Positions 40,629 through 50,173 are shown, counted from the stretch's first letter. The stretch is DNA of 64,000 nucleotides from Bartonella tamiae Th239 (GCF_000278275.1 NZ_JH725147.1:308388-372387), one strand, 5' to 3'. The notes: generated from the sequence alone by a model not told the origin. Numbers and translations: made by a program.

Positions 40629-41128
40629 GGTGACGTTCCTTTATTCATTTTCCGCAATAGCGTCTTATAATTTTAAACATTAGTGTTTGAACTTTTTTAA
40701 AAAGTGCAAAGTTTATATTTTCTCGCAGAGTGTATTTTTAAAATAGTTTATAAAGGAAAATTATAAAGGAAATTCAGTTTAATAGAGAGCGATTGCGTGT
40801 TATAGCTTAGCACAAATTAAAAATTTTTTCGAGAAAATATACGTTAAAGAATAAAATATTTTATAAATATGATAATTACATTATAACTCTATGATCAAAA
40901 ACATTTAAAAAATTATCTCTTATAATTAAAAATGGTTTTGTAATTGGCAATCAAACAAGAAAAAAACATAAAATTACTTAATTAAAAGATTGATAGGATT
41001 GTTTATATTTAAAGGCACGTAAACGTGCCTTTAAATTTTTCTAAATATTTAAGTTGATGTTTTACTACTTGAAATTTGTTTTCAGGTTTTGGCTTTTATA
41101 TGTAAAAGTTACTTATAAGATTTTCGTT
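40629..41128. other. Spacer with one strong hairpin
   Basis: 500 bp, AT-rich, between two minus-strand genes. No gene seen. A 9-bp perfect hairpin lies at 41011-41032. The cysK promoter must lie in the left part. Confidence 0.5.
41011..41040 (+). terminator. Terminator-like hairpin
   Basis: Stem AAAGGCACG/CGTGCCTTT with loop TAAA, followed on the plus strand by AAATTTTT. On the minus strand it lies about 100 bp after the aldo/keto reductase stop. The better T tract is on the plus strand, where there is no gene to terminate. Confidence 0.6.
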
Positions 41129-42082
41129 TTAAACACTGGCTTTGTTTAAAAGATCCATATCATCTTGATCAAGATTAATTTTTGTTGCGCGCACAAGGCT
41201 ATGCAATTGGTCAATTTTTGTTGCACTGGCTATAGGAGCTGTAACGCCTGGGCGCTCCATAATCCAAGCTAAAGCAATTTCTGCTAATGAGGCATTATGT
41301 TTTTCTGAAACAATATCAAGCGCACCTAAAATAGCCAAGCCTCGTGTATTAATATATTTTTTTACCATATCGCCACGTTTATGACCTGTAAGATCATCAA
41401 TTGAGCGGTATTTGCCAGATAAAAAGCCAGACGCCAGACTAAAATATGTGATCACGCCCATATCATATTTCATGGCGATATCGCATAATGCTCCATCAAA
41501 TTGTTCACGATCATAAAGATTATATTCAGGCTGTAATGTTTGATAAGAAGGAAGATGATGAGCCGATGCTATATCCATTGCTTTTTGTAATTGATCTGCC
41601 GTAACGTTAGAACAACCAATCGCTCGTATTTTTCCCGTTTTAAGTAATTTTTCATAAGCTTCAAGCGTTTCTTCAATCGGTGTTTCAGGATCAAACCAGT
41701 GGGATTGATAAAGATCAATCACATCACAATTGAGTCGCTTTAAGGAATCTTCGACCGCCTTTTCAATCCAGCGCGCTGATAAACCTTTATGCCCTTCAAC
41801 GCCCATATCTGATCCAACTTTGGTAAAGATCAGCACTTTGTCACGCTTCGATGGATTGTCTTTCAACCATTGGCCAATGATCGTTTCGGATTCACCACCT
41901 TTATTACCTTCAACCCATGAGGAATAAACGTCAGCTGTATCGATTGCATTTAAACCACTTTCAACGATCGCATCAAGCATGGCAAAAGATTGTTTTTTAT
42001 CCAATGTCCAGCCAAATACATTGCCACCAAAAACAAGAGATGCAATTTTAAGATGAGTATTTCCTAAGGAACGCAATTTCAT
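41129..42082 (-). CDS. Aldo/keto reductase
   Basis: NADPH-dependent oxidoreductase with a TIM-barrel fold. 317 residues from the ATG at 42082, preceded by AAAGGAT; the frame extends five codons to a TTG. Catalytic tetrad candidates: Asp and Tyr in NAIDTADVYSSW, Lys in IFTKVGSDMG and His in DLYQSHWFDPETPIEETLEAYEKL. The sequence is of the general YajO/Tas-like group; the substrate is unknown. Confidence 0.92.
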   Translation of the reverse strand: MKLRSLGNTHLKIASLVFGGNVFGWTLDKKQSFAMLDAIVESGLNAIDTADVYSSWVEGNKGGESETIIGQWLKDNPSKRDKVLIFTKVGSDMGVEGHKGLSARWIEKAVEDSLKRLNCDVIDLYQSHWFDPETPIEETLEAYEKLLKTGKIRAIGCSNVTADQLQKAMDIASAHHLPSYQTLQPEYNLYDREQFDGALCDIAMKYDMGVITYFSLASGFLSGKYRSIDDLTGHKRGDMVKKYINTRGLAILGALDIVSEKHNASLAEIALAWIMERPGVTAPIASATKIDQLHSLVRATKINLDQDDMDLLNKASV

Positions 42083-42348
42083 AAAATATCCTTTCAATAA
42101 CAGGATTAAAGATAGTCAACCATTATTATATAATAACTAATTTTTGTGCTATAATAGCATAGGTTGAATGAACTCAATATCTTATTTTAGATTTCGACCG
42201 TCATATAAATTTAACAATTTTAACCTTAAAACAAGCTATGCTTTTTCTTTAGTACAAAAGTTTGATATGAGTAAGGCAATATCAGTTTTTAAGTGGTATG
42301 GTTAGCCATAACCAAAACAGAATTGAGTGCAACAACGGATTGAAAATC

Positions 42349-42612
42349 ATGGGTGGGATGAAGAATTTATTTTTTGCTAAAACGATGATGTTGTCAAGCC
42401 TTCTTCTCATAGGTGGTTGTGCAGCGCAAGCAACAGCTTGGACAGAAAAAATTACCTTGCAACATGTTGAAATGCCGAAAGAGTGTAGCGGATGGCAAAA
42501 GATTGATATTAAAACACGAAGCCGTTATCAATTGATGAAAGATGATCAACGCGCGCTTGTGGATATTGATGCGCATAATTTGCGTGGGCGTAATCTTGGG
42601 TGTTGGGAATAG
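42349..42612 (+). CDS. Small predicted lipoprotein
   Basis: 87 residues from the ATG at 42349, with GGAT upstream; an in-frame ATG at 42358 and a longer frame to 42298 are possible. Lipobox LLLIGGC, with the cysteine near residue 24. The mature part contains CSGWQKIDIKTRSRYQLMKDDQRALVDIDAHN and a final cysteine; I do not recognise a domain. Conserved small lipoproteins of this kind occur in Rhizobiales and some phages, but a role cannot be assigned. Confidence 0.7.
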   Translation: MGGMKNLFFAKTMMLSSLLLIGGCAAQATAWTEKITLQHVEMPKECSGWQKIDIKTRSRYQLMKDDQRALVDIDAHNLRGRNLGCWE

Positions 42613-42972
42613 TGGCTTATTGTGCTGATTTATAAAATGTTACAGTAAAATATATATAAATTTTATTAGATTTTTTAACAGCATATAATGTGTTCAAGCA
42701 AAATAATGGTAAGAATTATTCCAATTGATAAAGTCAGTTTATAGGCTATAGCATTATTTTAATTTAAAAAGCATCTTTGTTAAAAGATGATTTGTCTCGT
42801 GTTATCATTTGATTGTATGAATGGGTTCCCTTACTAAACCTTAACAAGGTTTTGTTTGCATTTACATGAAAAAGCACTCAAACTTGATGCAAAATGCATA
42901 TAATCCTTTAAATAAAATACATAAGTGCCATATGATCGTTCATAGTGTTTATTTTAATACAGGAGTGCATTT
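42613..42972. other. Spacer
   Basis: 360 bp with no gene or strong hairpin. It separates two plus-strand genes. Confidence 0.4.
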
Positions 42973-43755
42973 GTGGATATTTTAACGCTTCGCTCCTTTT
43001 ATACAACGCCACTTGGGCGGCGCTGTTTCAATGTCATTTCTAGCCAATTAAATATGGTTGCTCAAAATATGACAGGTGAACGCGTCATGGGGCTTGGTTA
43101 TGTCACTCCTTATTTATCATTGTGTCAAAAGCAGGCTGAGCGCTGTTTGGCCTTTATGCCAGCACGCCAAGGTGCCGCACCTTGGCCAAATGCAAAAAAA
43201 GTTGCGACAGCGCTGGTTTTTGAAGAAGATTTGCCCTTGCCTGATGCTTCAATTGATCGCATATTTTTGGTTCATTCTTTAGAGTTTGCTGAAAATTCTG
43301 ATGAATTGATGAAAGAAATTTGGCGAATTTTAGCACCAAATGGGCGTATTTTTATTGTTGTGCCCAATCGACGAGGCGTTTGGGCAAGAAACGATCATAC
43401 ACCTTTTGGTAGTGGACAACCTTATACGGCGGGTCAATTGCAACGCTTGCTGCATGAAACAAATTTTACTGTTCAATCAATGTGCGAAGCATTGCATTTT
43501 TTGCCTTCGCAACGTTTGCCCGCTCGGTTGTTTTCAGCCATTTATGAGCCTTTAATGCGTCGTTTTTGCCTTTATTTCGGTGGAATACTCATATGCGAGG
43601 CGCAAAAACGTGTCTATCAAGGTTTAATGGTCAAAAGACGCCAATCTCGACGTGTTTTTGTGCCTGCTTTATCACCACAAGCCTCTAACCGAAAATATAG
43701 TCGTGAGTTGAAATGGCAAGATCACAATTCTAAAAGCGTTCATTTCGATTTATAA
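42973..43755 (+). CDS. Class I SAM-dependent methyltransferase
   Basis: 260 residues with a Methyltransferase-11 type core: the acidic region VFEEDLPLPDASIDRIFLVHSLEFAENSDELMKEIWRILAPNGRIFIVVPNRRGVWARNDHTPFG matches motifs II and III of such enzymes, while motif I (MGLGYVTPY) is weak. The start is GTG at 42973 with a strong AGGAG seven bases upstream. The substrate is unknown. In many Rhizobiales a homologue sits next to gloB; here they are 40 kb apart. Confidence 0.85.
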   Translation: MDILTLRSFYTTPLGRRCFNVISSQLNMVAQNMTGERVMGLGYVTPYLSLCQKQAERCLAFMPARQGAAPWPNAKKVATALVFEEDLPLPDASIDRIFLVHSLEFAENSDELMKEIWRILAPNGRIFIVVPNRRGVWARNDHTPFGSGQPYTAGQLQRLLHETNFTVQSMCEALHFLPSQRLPARLFSAIYEPLMRRFCLYFGGILICEAQKRVYQGLMVKRRQSRRVFVPALSPQASNRKYSRELKWQDHNSKSVHFDL

Positions 43756-44021
43756 GAGTTTAAATGAAAATGGCTCTTAAAATGACAAAATTTTATATGA
43801 ATTACATAGAAAATAATCTTATAAAGCTACCGCAAATAATTTTACGAAAATAAAGCCAATGTTTTTGCGAAAGATAAAACCAGTATTTTTATCTATAGTC
43901 ATAAACATATTGGTATGATGCTAAAATTTAAGTTTTTTAGAATGAATCACGATATTGAACCTCTATGATGGCATTTGCTAGCATAAACCAAAATATTTGC
44001 TTTTACCGTCTAAAACGCGTT

Positions 44022-44477
44022 TTAAGGTTTTGTAAAGCTTGGCAATTGACTGAGATTATCAATAAGTTGCTGCATTTTTGTGCTGACATAATCATGAATA
44101 TGATGTGCAATTTCAGGATATTCTTGCATCAAGCGCAGAAAACTCTCTCTAGTGATTTGCAATACAACACAGTCTTCATCCGCAACAGCACTTACCGGGC
44201 AATGAATAGGGCTAACCATACCCAATTCACATAAAAGGCTGCCTATTAACGCTGTTTCAATAAGGTGGTTTTTATCATTTTGGGTTTTATAAATTTGAAA
44301 ACTGCCTGATAATATAACATAAGCACATTCAGTGATATCACCTTCATGAAAAAGAATTTTATGACGATCAACACTAAAGCTTTGCGCATCAAAAAGTAAC
44401 ATGCGCAAATGTTCCTGTGTCATGGCTTTAAAAAAGTCCAAACGCTTTAATAAAGCTATATCATCATTCGTTAACAA
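44022..44477 (-). CDS. Lone cyclic-nucleotide-binding domain protein
   Basis: 151 residues consisting almost only of a cNMP-binding (Crp-like) beta barrel: LLKRLDFFKAMTQEHLRMLLFDAQ, LFHEGDITECAYVILSGSFQIY, LIGSLLCELGMVSPIHCPVSAVADEDCVVLQI. There is no DNA-binding helix-turn-helix after it. The start is TTG at 44477 with GAGGA seven bases upstream. The classic cAMP phosphate-binding Arg-Ala is not evident in LCELGMVSPIHCPVSAVAD, so the ligand is uncertain. It lies 120 bp downstream of the response-regulator gene on the same strand and may belong to its transcript. Confidence 0.85.
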   Translation of the reverse strand: MLTNDDIALLKRLDFFKAMTQEHLRMLLFDAQSFSVDRHKILFHEGDITECAYVILSGSFQIYKTQNDKNHLIETALIGSLLCELGMVSPIHCPVSAVADEDCVVLQITRESFLRLMQEYPEIAHHIHDYVSTKMQQLIDNLSQLPSFTKP

Positions 44478-44597
44478 TAAAATGTCCTCTTTTTTACGGC
44501 ATTCACAAAAGTATCGTGATTTTTACCCTATTTGGTTTCATTTTCTTTTACTGTTGTCGTATAGAAATGCTTTTTCTTCGATACTGATGAAATTATA

Positions 44598-45281
44598 TTA
44601 TGGAATAAGTTTATAACCACCACTATCTGTCACTAAAATATGGGCGTTTGAAGGGTCTTTTTCGATTTTTTGGCGCAAACGATAGACGTGTGTTTCCAAT
44701 GTGTGAGTTGTGACACCAGAATTATAGCCCCAAACTTCTTCCAAAAGTGTATCACGGCTAACAACTTTATCGCCTGAACGATAAAGAAATTTAATAATGG
44801 CAGCTTCTTTTTCTGTCAGGCGAATTTTATGGTTTTTTTCGTCTAGAAGTAATTTTTGCCCCGGTTTAAAAATATACGGACCTACTTGAAATGTTGCATC
44901 TTCGCTTTGTTCATGTTGGCGCAATTGCGCGCGAATACGGGCAAGCAACACAGCAAAACGGAAAGGTTTTGTGACATAATCATTGGCACCAGCTTCTAAT
45001 CCTAATATTGTATCAGAATCAGTATCATGTCCTGTTAGCATAATAACGGGAGAGCGAAATCCTTCTTGACGTAAAAGTTTGACGGCTTCGCGTCCATCAA
45101 GGTCTGGTAAGCCAACATCCATAATAACAAGATCAACATTTTCTTTTGTTGCAGTTTCAATGCCATTTTTGGCGTTTGTTTCTTCTAAAACTCGAAATTC
45201 TTCATGCATTTGCAGTTGCTCAACGAGAATAGTGCGTAAATCATTATCATCGTCAATAATTAAAAGCGTGCGATTTGTCAT
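44598..45281 (-). CDS. OmpR-family response regulator (CenR-like)
   Basis: 227 residues. Receiver domain 1-120 with acidic pocket DDD, phospho-acceptor Asp in LVIMDVGLPDLDG, Thr in MLTGHDTD and Lys in YVTKPF. A winged-helix DNA-binding domain follows (RLTEKEAAIIKFLYRSGDKVVSRDTLLEEVWGY; THTLETHVYRLRQKIE). No histidine kinase is adjacent. The sequence resembles CenR, the cell-envelope regulator of Caulobacter and Brucella; this name is an inference. Ribosome site AAGGAAG. Divergent from an L,D-transpeptidase gene with 74 bp between starts, which fits an envelope role. Confidence 0.9.
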   Translation of the reverse strand: MTNRTLLIIDDDNDLRTILVEQLQMHEEFRVLEETNAKNGIETATKENVDLVIMDVGLPDLDGREAVKLLRQEGFRSPVIMLTGHDTDSDTILGLEAGANDYVTKPFRFAVLLARIRAQLRQHEQSEDATFQVGPYIFKPGQKLLLDEKNHKIRLTEKEAAIIKFLYRSGDKVVSRDTLLEEVWGYNSGVTTHTLETHVYRLRQKIEKDPSNAHILVTDSGGYKLIP

Positions 45282-45355
45282 TGTTCTTCCTTATGAAAAG
45301 GGGGTCGTTTATGCTATAAACCCTTTGTTATCACAATCACGAAAAATAAAACACC

Positions 45356-45919
45356 ATGCAAGTAAATTTGAAAAGAAAAGCACAAGAAAGACAATCTTTT
45401 GTTACGATTATTGTTGTGCGCCGGCGAATGGGGCAACGCTCTCAAGGAATTTTGGCAATTGGTCAGAATCGTTTCATATGCGCGTTAGGAGCTAGTGGCA
45501 TTGTATCACAAAAATATGAAGGTGACGGCGCAACACCACGTGGTGTCATGAAAGTTTTACAAGGATTTAGACAAAAAAATGTGCACTCTCGAACTAAACA
45601 TTGTTTGAAAATGCGCATTATTGGCAATCGTGATGGTTGGTGTGATGAAAATTGGGATGCCAACTATAATCGTCCTGTCCGTTTGCCTTATCGTGCAAGT
45701 GCAGAAGAAATGCAGCGTAAAGATGAAATTTATGATATGGGACTTATCGTTGACTGGAATATACAAAAACGAGTGATGAATCGTGGTAGTGCTATATTTA
45801 TGCATCTAGCACGCAAAGGTTATACACCAACACGAGGTTGTATCGCCTTATCACGTCGTGATATGGAAAGAGTTTTTACGGTGGTTTCAAATAAAACTCG
45901 GCTGTTGATTTTAGGCTAA
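45356..45919 (+). CDS. L,D-transpeptidase (YkuD family)
   Basis: Cross-links or anchors to peptidoglycan through an active-site cysteine. 187 residues. The catalytic motif IFMHLARKGYTPTRGCIALSRRDM contains the conserved His and the Cys of the family signature. No signal peptide is visible at the N-terminus (MQVNLKRKAQERQSFVTII), as in many Rhizobiales copies of this short subfamily; export would need a non-classical route or an upstream start, but no upstream ATG is in frame. Divergent from the response regulator. Confidence 0.9.
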   Translation: MQVNLKRKAQERQSFVTIIVVRRRMGQRSQGILAIGQNRFICALGASGIVSQKYEGDGATPRGVMKVLQGFRQKNVHSRTKHCLKMRIIGNRDGWCDENWDANYNRPVRLPYRASAEEMQRKDEIYDMGLIVDWNIQKRVMNRGSAIFMHLARKGYTPTRGCIALSRRDMERVFTVVSNKTRLLILG

Positions 45920-46545
45920 AAGTCTTGAAAAATCATTTGTCACGATTTTGAAAACATGCATAAAATTTACGAATTTTTTTGATATTTTAAATTTAAACCA
46001 CATGACAACTCAATTTTAATGAATTGGCTCAATAAATAGCAAAAAAGACGAGAATATAACTGAAAACCAATTAATATATCTACTTCTCGACTTTTCTAAC
46101 ATAAGGTTATCAAAGCTGTTTTTGTGTTCCATGGATATCGGAAATTTTGTCGATAACTTTGTCGTGCCATTTAGAAAACACCCTTATTTTATGTAACTCT
46201 TTTCCTCATTTTCAAAAATCACTTCATACCAATTCAACAAAATGAAGTGGTTCTCAGTCTATTTCATTATTATTTTATGAAACCATATGAAAATGCGTTT
46301 ATTAGGAAGATAAAGAGCGCATGATAATGAAGCTATTATATTTGTTTTTTGATTTTGATGAATTTTGACAGGGTTTTGAGTAATCATGACATAGAAACAT
46401 ATTTTGCAATCGGTACGTATCATGTTTCTTTTGATATCTTTTGTGTAGAGTTTGTCATGAGATTATTATCTCATGACTTTTCTTTTCAATAAGACAAATT
46501 TTACGACTTTTAAGAAAAATGTGTAAATTTTGGTTTTTTAAGCTT
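45920..46545. other. Long spacer with a strong plus-strand terminator near its right end
   Basis: 626 bp between convergent genes. No protein frame is convincing. A TTGACA hexamer (46365-46370) precedes a perfect hairpin and U tract (46454-46487), which raises the possibility of a short RNA; the -10 element is poor. Confidence 0.45.
46454..46487 (+). terminator. Strong intrinsic terminator
   Basis: A 10-bp perfect stem GTCATGAGAT/ATCTCATGAC with loop TATT, then TTTTCTTTTC. It is about 535 bp after the L,D-transpeptidase stop on the same strand, far for a normal 3' UTR. Confidence 0.85.
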
Positions 46546-47502
46546 TTAGGCAAGAGACCGACCAATTTGCAAGTATTTTTCCCAACGTTCTGTCTTTAAG
46601 GTTTCACCGTTTTTCCCAGCCATGGTTTTTAATGCTGATGTAATGATATTGCCTGTTGCATCAATCGCAGCTTCTTGTCCGCGGTGAGCTCCTCCTAAAG
46701 GTTCAGGAATAATGCCATCAATAATTTTTAGCTGATAAAGGTCTTGTGCAGTAATACGCATATTGGTGGCAGCATCTTTGGCACGTGTGGAATCACGCCA
46801 TAAAATTGAGGCAGCGCCTTCTGGAGAAATGACAGAATAGATTGCATGTTCCAGCATATACACTTTATTGGCTGCGGCAATGGCAATGGCTCCACCTGAT
46901 CCGCCTTCACCAATAATAACTGAAACTACAGGCACTTTTAAACGTAAGGTTTGGGCAGTTGATTGTGCGATTGCTTCTGCTTGACCACGTTCTTCCGCGC
47001 TCACACCTGGATAAGCGCCAGCCGTATCAACAAGTGTAATAACAGGTAGATTAAACCGATCTGCTAATTCCATAATGCGCACAGCTTTACGATAACCTTC
47101 AGGACGGGCTGAACCAAAATTATAGCGTAAACGTGTTTGTGTATCATTGCCTTTTTCTTGGCCAATATAAGCAATCGCTTCTCCTTTAAAACGAGCAAAT
47201 CCAGCTTGAATAGCTTCATCTTCACCAAATTTACGATCGCCTGACAAGGGGGTAATATCACTAAAAAGCTGATTGCAATAATCAAGAAAATGCGGACGAT
47301 CTGGATGACGTGCCACTTGTGCTTTTTGCCAAGGGGTTAGCTTTTTATAAAGATCACGTAATGCTGCTTGGGATCGCCCTTCAAGGCGAGTAATGGCATC
47401 GCCCATGTCGACGCTTCCCTTTTCTTCGGCAATCTTTTTTAATTCAAAAATCTGGCCTTCCAGATCTGCAACAGGTTTTTCAAAATCAAGATAATTATGC
47501 AT
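46546..47502 (-). CDS. accA: Acetyl-CoA carboxylase carboxyltransferase subunit alpha
   Basis: Alpha half of the carboxyltransferase that makes malonyl-CoA for fatty-acid synthesis; its partner AccD is not in the window. 318 residues. Seen: N-terminal DFEKPVADLEGQIFELKKIA, RHPDRPHFLDYCNQLF, TLVDTAGAYPGVSAEERGQAEAIA, IGEGGSGGAIAIAAANKVYMLEHAIYSVISPEGAASILW. Normal length. Confidence 0.97.
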   Translation of the reverse strand: MHNYLDFEKPVADLEGQIFELKKIAEEKGSVDMGDAITRLEGRSQAALRDLYKKLTPWQKAQVARHPDRPHFLDYCNQLFSDITPLSGDRKFGEDEAIQAGFARFKGEAIAYIGQEKGNDTQTRLRYNFGSARPEGYRKAVRIMELADRFNLPVITLVDTAGAYPGVSAEERGQAEAIAQSTAQTLRLKVPVVSVIIGEGGSGGAIAIAAANKVYMLEHAIYSVISPEGAASILWRDSTRAKDAATNMRITAQDLYQLKIIDGIIPEPLGGAHRGQEAAIDATGNIITSALKTMAGKNGETLKTERWEKYLQIGRSLA

Positions 47503-47965
47503 TTTTTTCCAACTTTTGCGACTGTTTCATTATACAGCCTTCCAACCTTTTGCGCTTTCTAGCATTTGCGCAATGGTTTTCTCAATAGCTTGTGCAAGAT
47601 TTTTTGCGCCAATGGTCTTTTTCTTGTAATGCCTTCTACTTTTTAAATTTGTTTATAGCATAGATATTCTGTCAAATGTGTGGGTTTTTATATTATTTTA
47701 TAATCATAAGTTAGCGTAATTAAATTGACGCTTTTACAGAATAAGAGAATTCAAAATTTTAAAGTCATCGATTAAATTTTGACTAAGTGTCAAATTTATA
47801 AATAAATATCGTATTTTTTGTCAATGATAACATTGCTAAGCTTTTGATAAAAAGAAAAGTATTATTTTGATAGCATCTTATTATCAATTGAAAATATGGA
47901 TAATGTTTTTAAATAATGCCATATTAATATTATTTTGACGTGAAATTTAGTGTCATGAAAAAAAT
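47503..47965. other. Spacer upstream of accA with a possible gene remnant
   Basis: 463 bp. On the minus strand an open stretch of about 35 codons ends at 47530 and reads TIGAKNLAQAIEKTIAQMLE then SAKGWKAV before a stop. It is bounded upstream by a stop and has no ATG. It has a coding-like composition unlike the rest of the spacer, so it may be the tail of a decayed gene; I cannot name it. The remaining part is AT-rich with no signal. Confidence 0.4.
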
Positions 47966-48922
47966 TTAGCCTGATTTATGATTGGCTAAAGGGTGATGTT
48001 CATTGACCAAACGTTGCAAACGTTCTTCCAATATATGTGTATAAATTTGTGTGGTTGAAATGTCGCTATGACCTAGCAATTTTTGAACCGCACGCAAATC
48101 TGCACCATGATGCAATAAATGGCTTGCAAAGGCATGGCGTAAAATATGGGGTGATATTTTTGAGCGATTTATGCCCGCAGCTACAGCAAGCTCTTTTAAT
48201 TCGCGTGCAACCAATTGGCGGGCAATATAACCTGTTGTAGATTGCGCTGGAAAAAGGTAGGGGCTTTGGCGATTGTTTTCATCTTTTTTTTGCGAAAGAT
48301 CTTCATCACGTAAAATGAGCCAATGAGCAAGAATTTCTATTGCTTTTTTTGATAAAGGAACCATACGTTCTTTTGCACCTTTGCCACGTACCAATAAAAA
48401 ACGTGGATCTCCACGTGCTACACGAACGGGCAGACTAACACATTCACTGATACGCATCCCTGTGGCATAGAGAAGTTCAATGATTGTGCACAGGCGTAGT
48501 GCGCGACGGTGTTCGAATGCAGAAACTTTCTGCGCCATTGCATTTTCATGTGCAAGATCAAGTAATTTTGATACATCGTCTTCATTGAGAGTTTTGGGTA
48601 GGTTAAGTTGTTTTTTGGGTGCATCAATGTCTGCTGAGGGATCATCTGTGCGCAAACCTTCACTATAGAGAAATTGAAAAAATTGCCGCAATGTGGAGAG
48701 GCGTCGTGCTTGCGATGTGGCCGCAAAACCGCTTTTTTGCATCTCACCGACAAGTGTATTTATTGCATCCAGCTCAGCATTAAGCAGATCATTATTACCT
48801 TTTTTGAGTTGGCTTTCTGCCCAATTAAGATCGCGTCGATAGGCTTCAAGCGTATTACGCGATGCACCGCGTTCTGCACTCATCATTTCTAAAAAATTAT
48901 CAATGAAACGAGCAGACGACAT
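47966..48922 (-). CDS. xerD: Site-specific tyrosine recombinase XerD
   Basis: Resolves chromosome dimers at dif with XerC. 318 residues from the ATG at 48922, preceded by GGAAAG; the frame extends five codons to another ATG. The N-terminal SAM-like domain (FLEMMSAERGASRNTLEAYRRDL) and the catalytic domain with Arg in LLYATGMRISECVSL, HxxR in SPHILRHAFASHLL, LGHSDISTTQIYTH with the nucleophilic Tyr are intact. xerD-aroK-aroB proximity is usual in Rhizobiales and supports XerD rather than XerC. Confidence 0.94.
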   Translation of the reverse strand: MSSARFIDNFLEMMSAERGASRNTLEAYRRDLNWAESQLKKGNNDLLNAELDAINTLVGEMQKSGFAATSQARRLSTLRQFFQFLYSEGLRTDDPSADIDAPKKQLNLPKTLNEDDVSKLLDLAHENAMAQKVSAFEHRRALRLCTIIELLYATGMRISECVSLPVRVARGDPRFLLVRGKGAKERMVPLSKKAIEILAHWLILRDEDLSQKKDENNRQSPYLFPAQSTTGYIARQLVARELKELAVAAGINRSKISPHILRHAFASHLLHHGADLRAVQKLLGHSDISTTQIYTHILEERLQRLVNEHHPLANHKSG

Positions 48923-49122
48923 TATTTTTCTTTCCATTATTAATGGTGTTAAATTAAAATGTTTTGTTACTTAAAGATATAAAAAACTTCATTAATCTTT
49001 TTGAGGAAAAGAGATAATATTAATTATTTGTCTCTCATTTATGTAAGTATATTTTTAAAGTCAGTTTTGTCATCTAGATAGATTGGTATTCGTTTTAATG
49101 GACTTAAGTTCGAAGTCATTAT

Positions 49123-49299
49123 TTAATTTTTTTGATGAAAATTTTCAGGCCGATCTCTTAAGTTTAGTTGTGAAAGAGGAATTTCAATGCTGATGATGGT
49201 TTGGGTCGGTTTGACAAATGCAACAAGTGCAACCATGCAACCATAGACCAAACCTAAAAAAAGTGAGATGATGCATAAAAGACGTGTTAAAGTGGGCAT
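49123..49299 (-). CDS. Small membrane protein between xerD and aroK
   Basis: 58-residue frame starting MPTLTRLLCIISLFLGLVYG, a single membrane segment at residues 7-29, followed by VKPTQTIISIEIPLSQLNL and a polar tail. A short membrane protein with the pattern FV.P.....I.IPL at this position (upstream of xerD, divergent from aroK) is, to my knowledge, conserved in Rhizobiales and sometimes mislabelled a histidine kinase. No catalytic motif is present. The position and hydrophobicity pattern support a real gene; the function is unknown. Confidence 0.72.
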   Translation of the reverse strand: MPTLTRLLCIISLFLGLVYGCMVALVAFVKPTQTIISIEIPLSQLNLRDRPENFHQKN

Positions 49300-49417
49300 G
49301 AAATATATTTTTCCGTTTTCTTGCTTCTTACCATATTTTATAGATGATAATTATTAACAGCTTTTGACTGACTGGCAGAAATTGAATCGACGTCAGATAA
49401 AAGTATTGCTGAAACGC

Positions 49418-50173
49418 ATGATGAAAAGCATAATGAAAAAAATAGGGAAACATACTGGCAAAAATGTCGGCCAATTTATAGATAAAAACCGTAACAATGT
49501 TATGGATAAAAACGTCGACAAAGATATCACAAAAATTTCAAACAAAGATGAAAGAAAAAAGTATTTCAAAAAAAATGCGCCTATGGCGCGTACAGCTGCA
49601 CGGCTGAACACGCGTCTCAATAATAAATCTTTGGTTCTTGTAGGTTTGATGGGGGCAGGTAAAACTACCGTAGGAAAACGCGTTGCTTCTATGTTGCGTT
49701 TGCCTTTTTTTGATGCTGATCATGAAATTGAAAATGCAGCGCAAATGACGATTCCAGAATTATTTGAAGCTTATGGTGAAGCTGAGTTTCGTGGGCTTGA
49801 ACGGCGTGTAATCTTACGGCTTATCCAACAAGGACCGATGGTTTTGGCAACAGGTGGTGGTGCTTATATGAATGAAGAAACGCGCATGGCAATAAATGAA
49901 AAAGGCATTTCTGTTTGGTTAGATGCTGATCTTGATTTGCTAATGGAGCGCGTTTCACGGCGACAAAATCGACCCTTGTTACAAAATGAAAATCCGCGTG
50001 CGGTAATGGAACGTTTGATGCAAGAACGCTATCCTATTTATGCGCGCGCTCACCTAACGGTGAAAAGTCGTAAAGCAGGTCGTGATGTGGTGGCTCGTAA
50101 TGTTGTGCGTATCGTTGAACGTCATTTGAATAAACAAGAAAAATTACAACAAAAAGAATTCCACTATAAATAA
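49418..50173 (+). CDS. aroK: Shikimate kinase with a Lys/Asn-rich N-terminal extension
   Basis: Phosphorylates shikimate at the 3-hydroxyl. The core begins near [20 protein letters not shown] (Walker A) and continues with FFDADHEIE (shikimate-binding Asp), [19 protein letters not shown] and SRRQNRPLL (lid). The start is uncertain: the frame is open from a TTG at 49364, with ATG at 49418, 49421 and 49582. From 49418 the protein has 251 residues with a basic, Asn-rich extension of about 55 residues holding repeated DKN triplets; from 49582 it would have the family-like length of 196. No clear ribosome site marks any of them. aroB follows on the same strand. Confidence 0.9.
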   Translation: MMKSIMKKIGKHTGKNVGQFIDKNRNNVMDKNVDKDITKISNKDERKKYFKKNAPMARTAARLNTRLNNKSLVLVGLMGAGKTTVGKRVASMLRLPFFDADHEIENAAQMTIPELFEAYGEAEFRGLERRVILRLIQQGPMVLATGGGAYMNEETRMAINEKGISVWLDADLDLLMERVSRRQNRPLLQNENPRAVMERLMQERYPIYARAHLTVKSRKAGRDVVARNVVRIVERHLNKQEKLQQKEFHYK

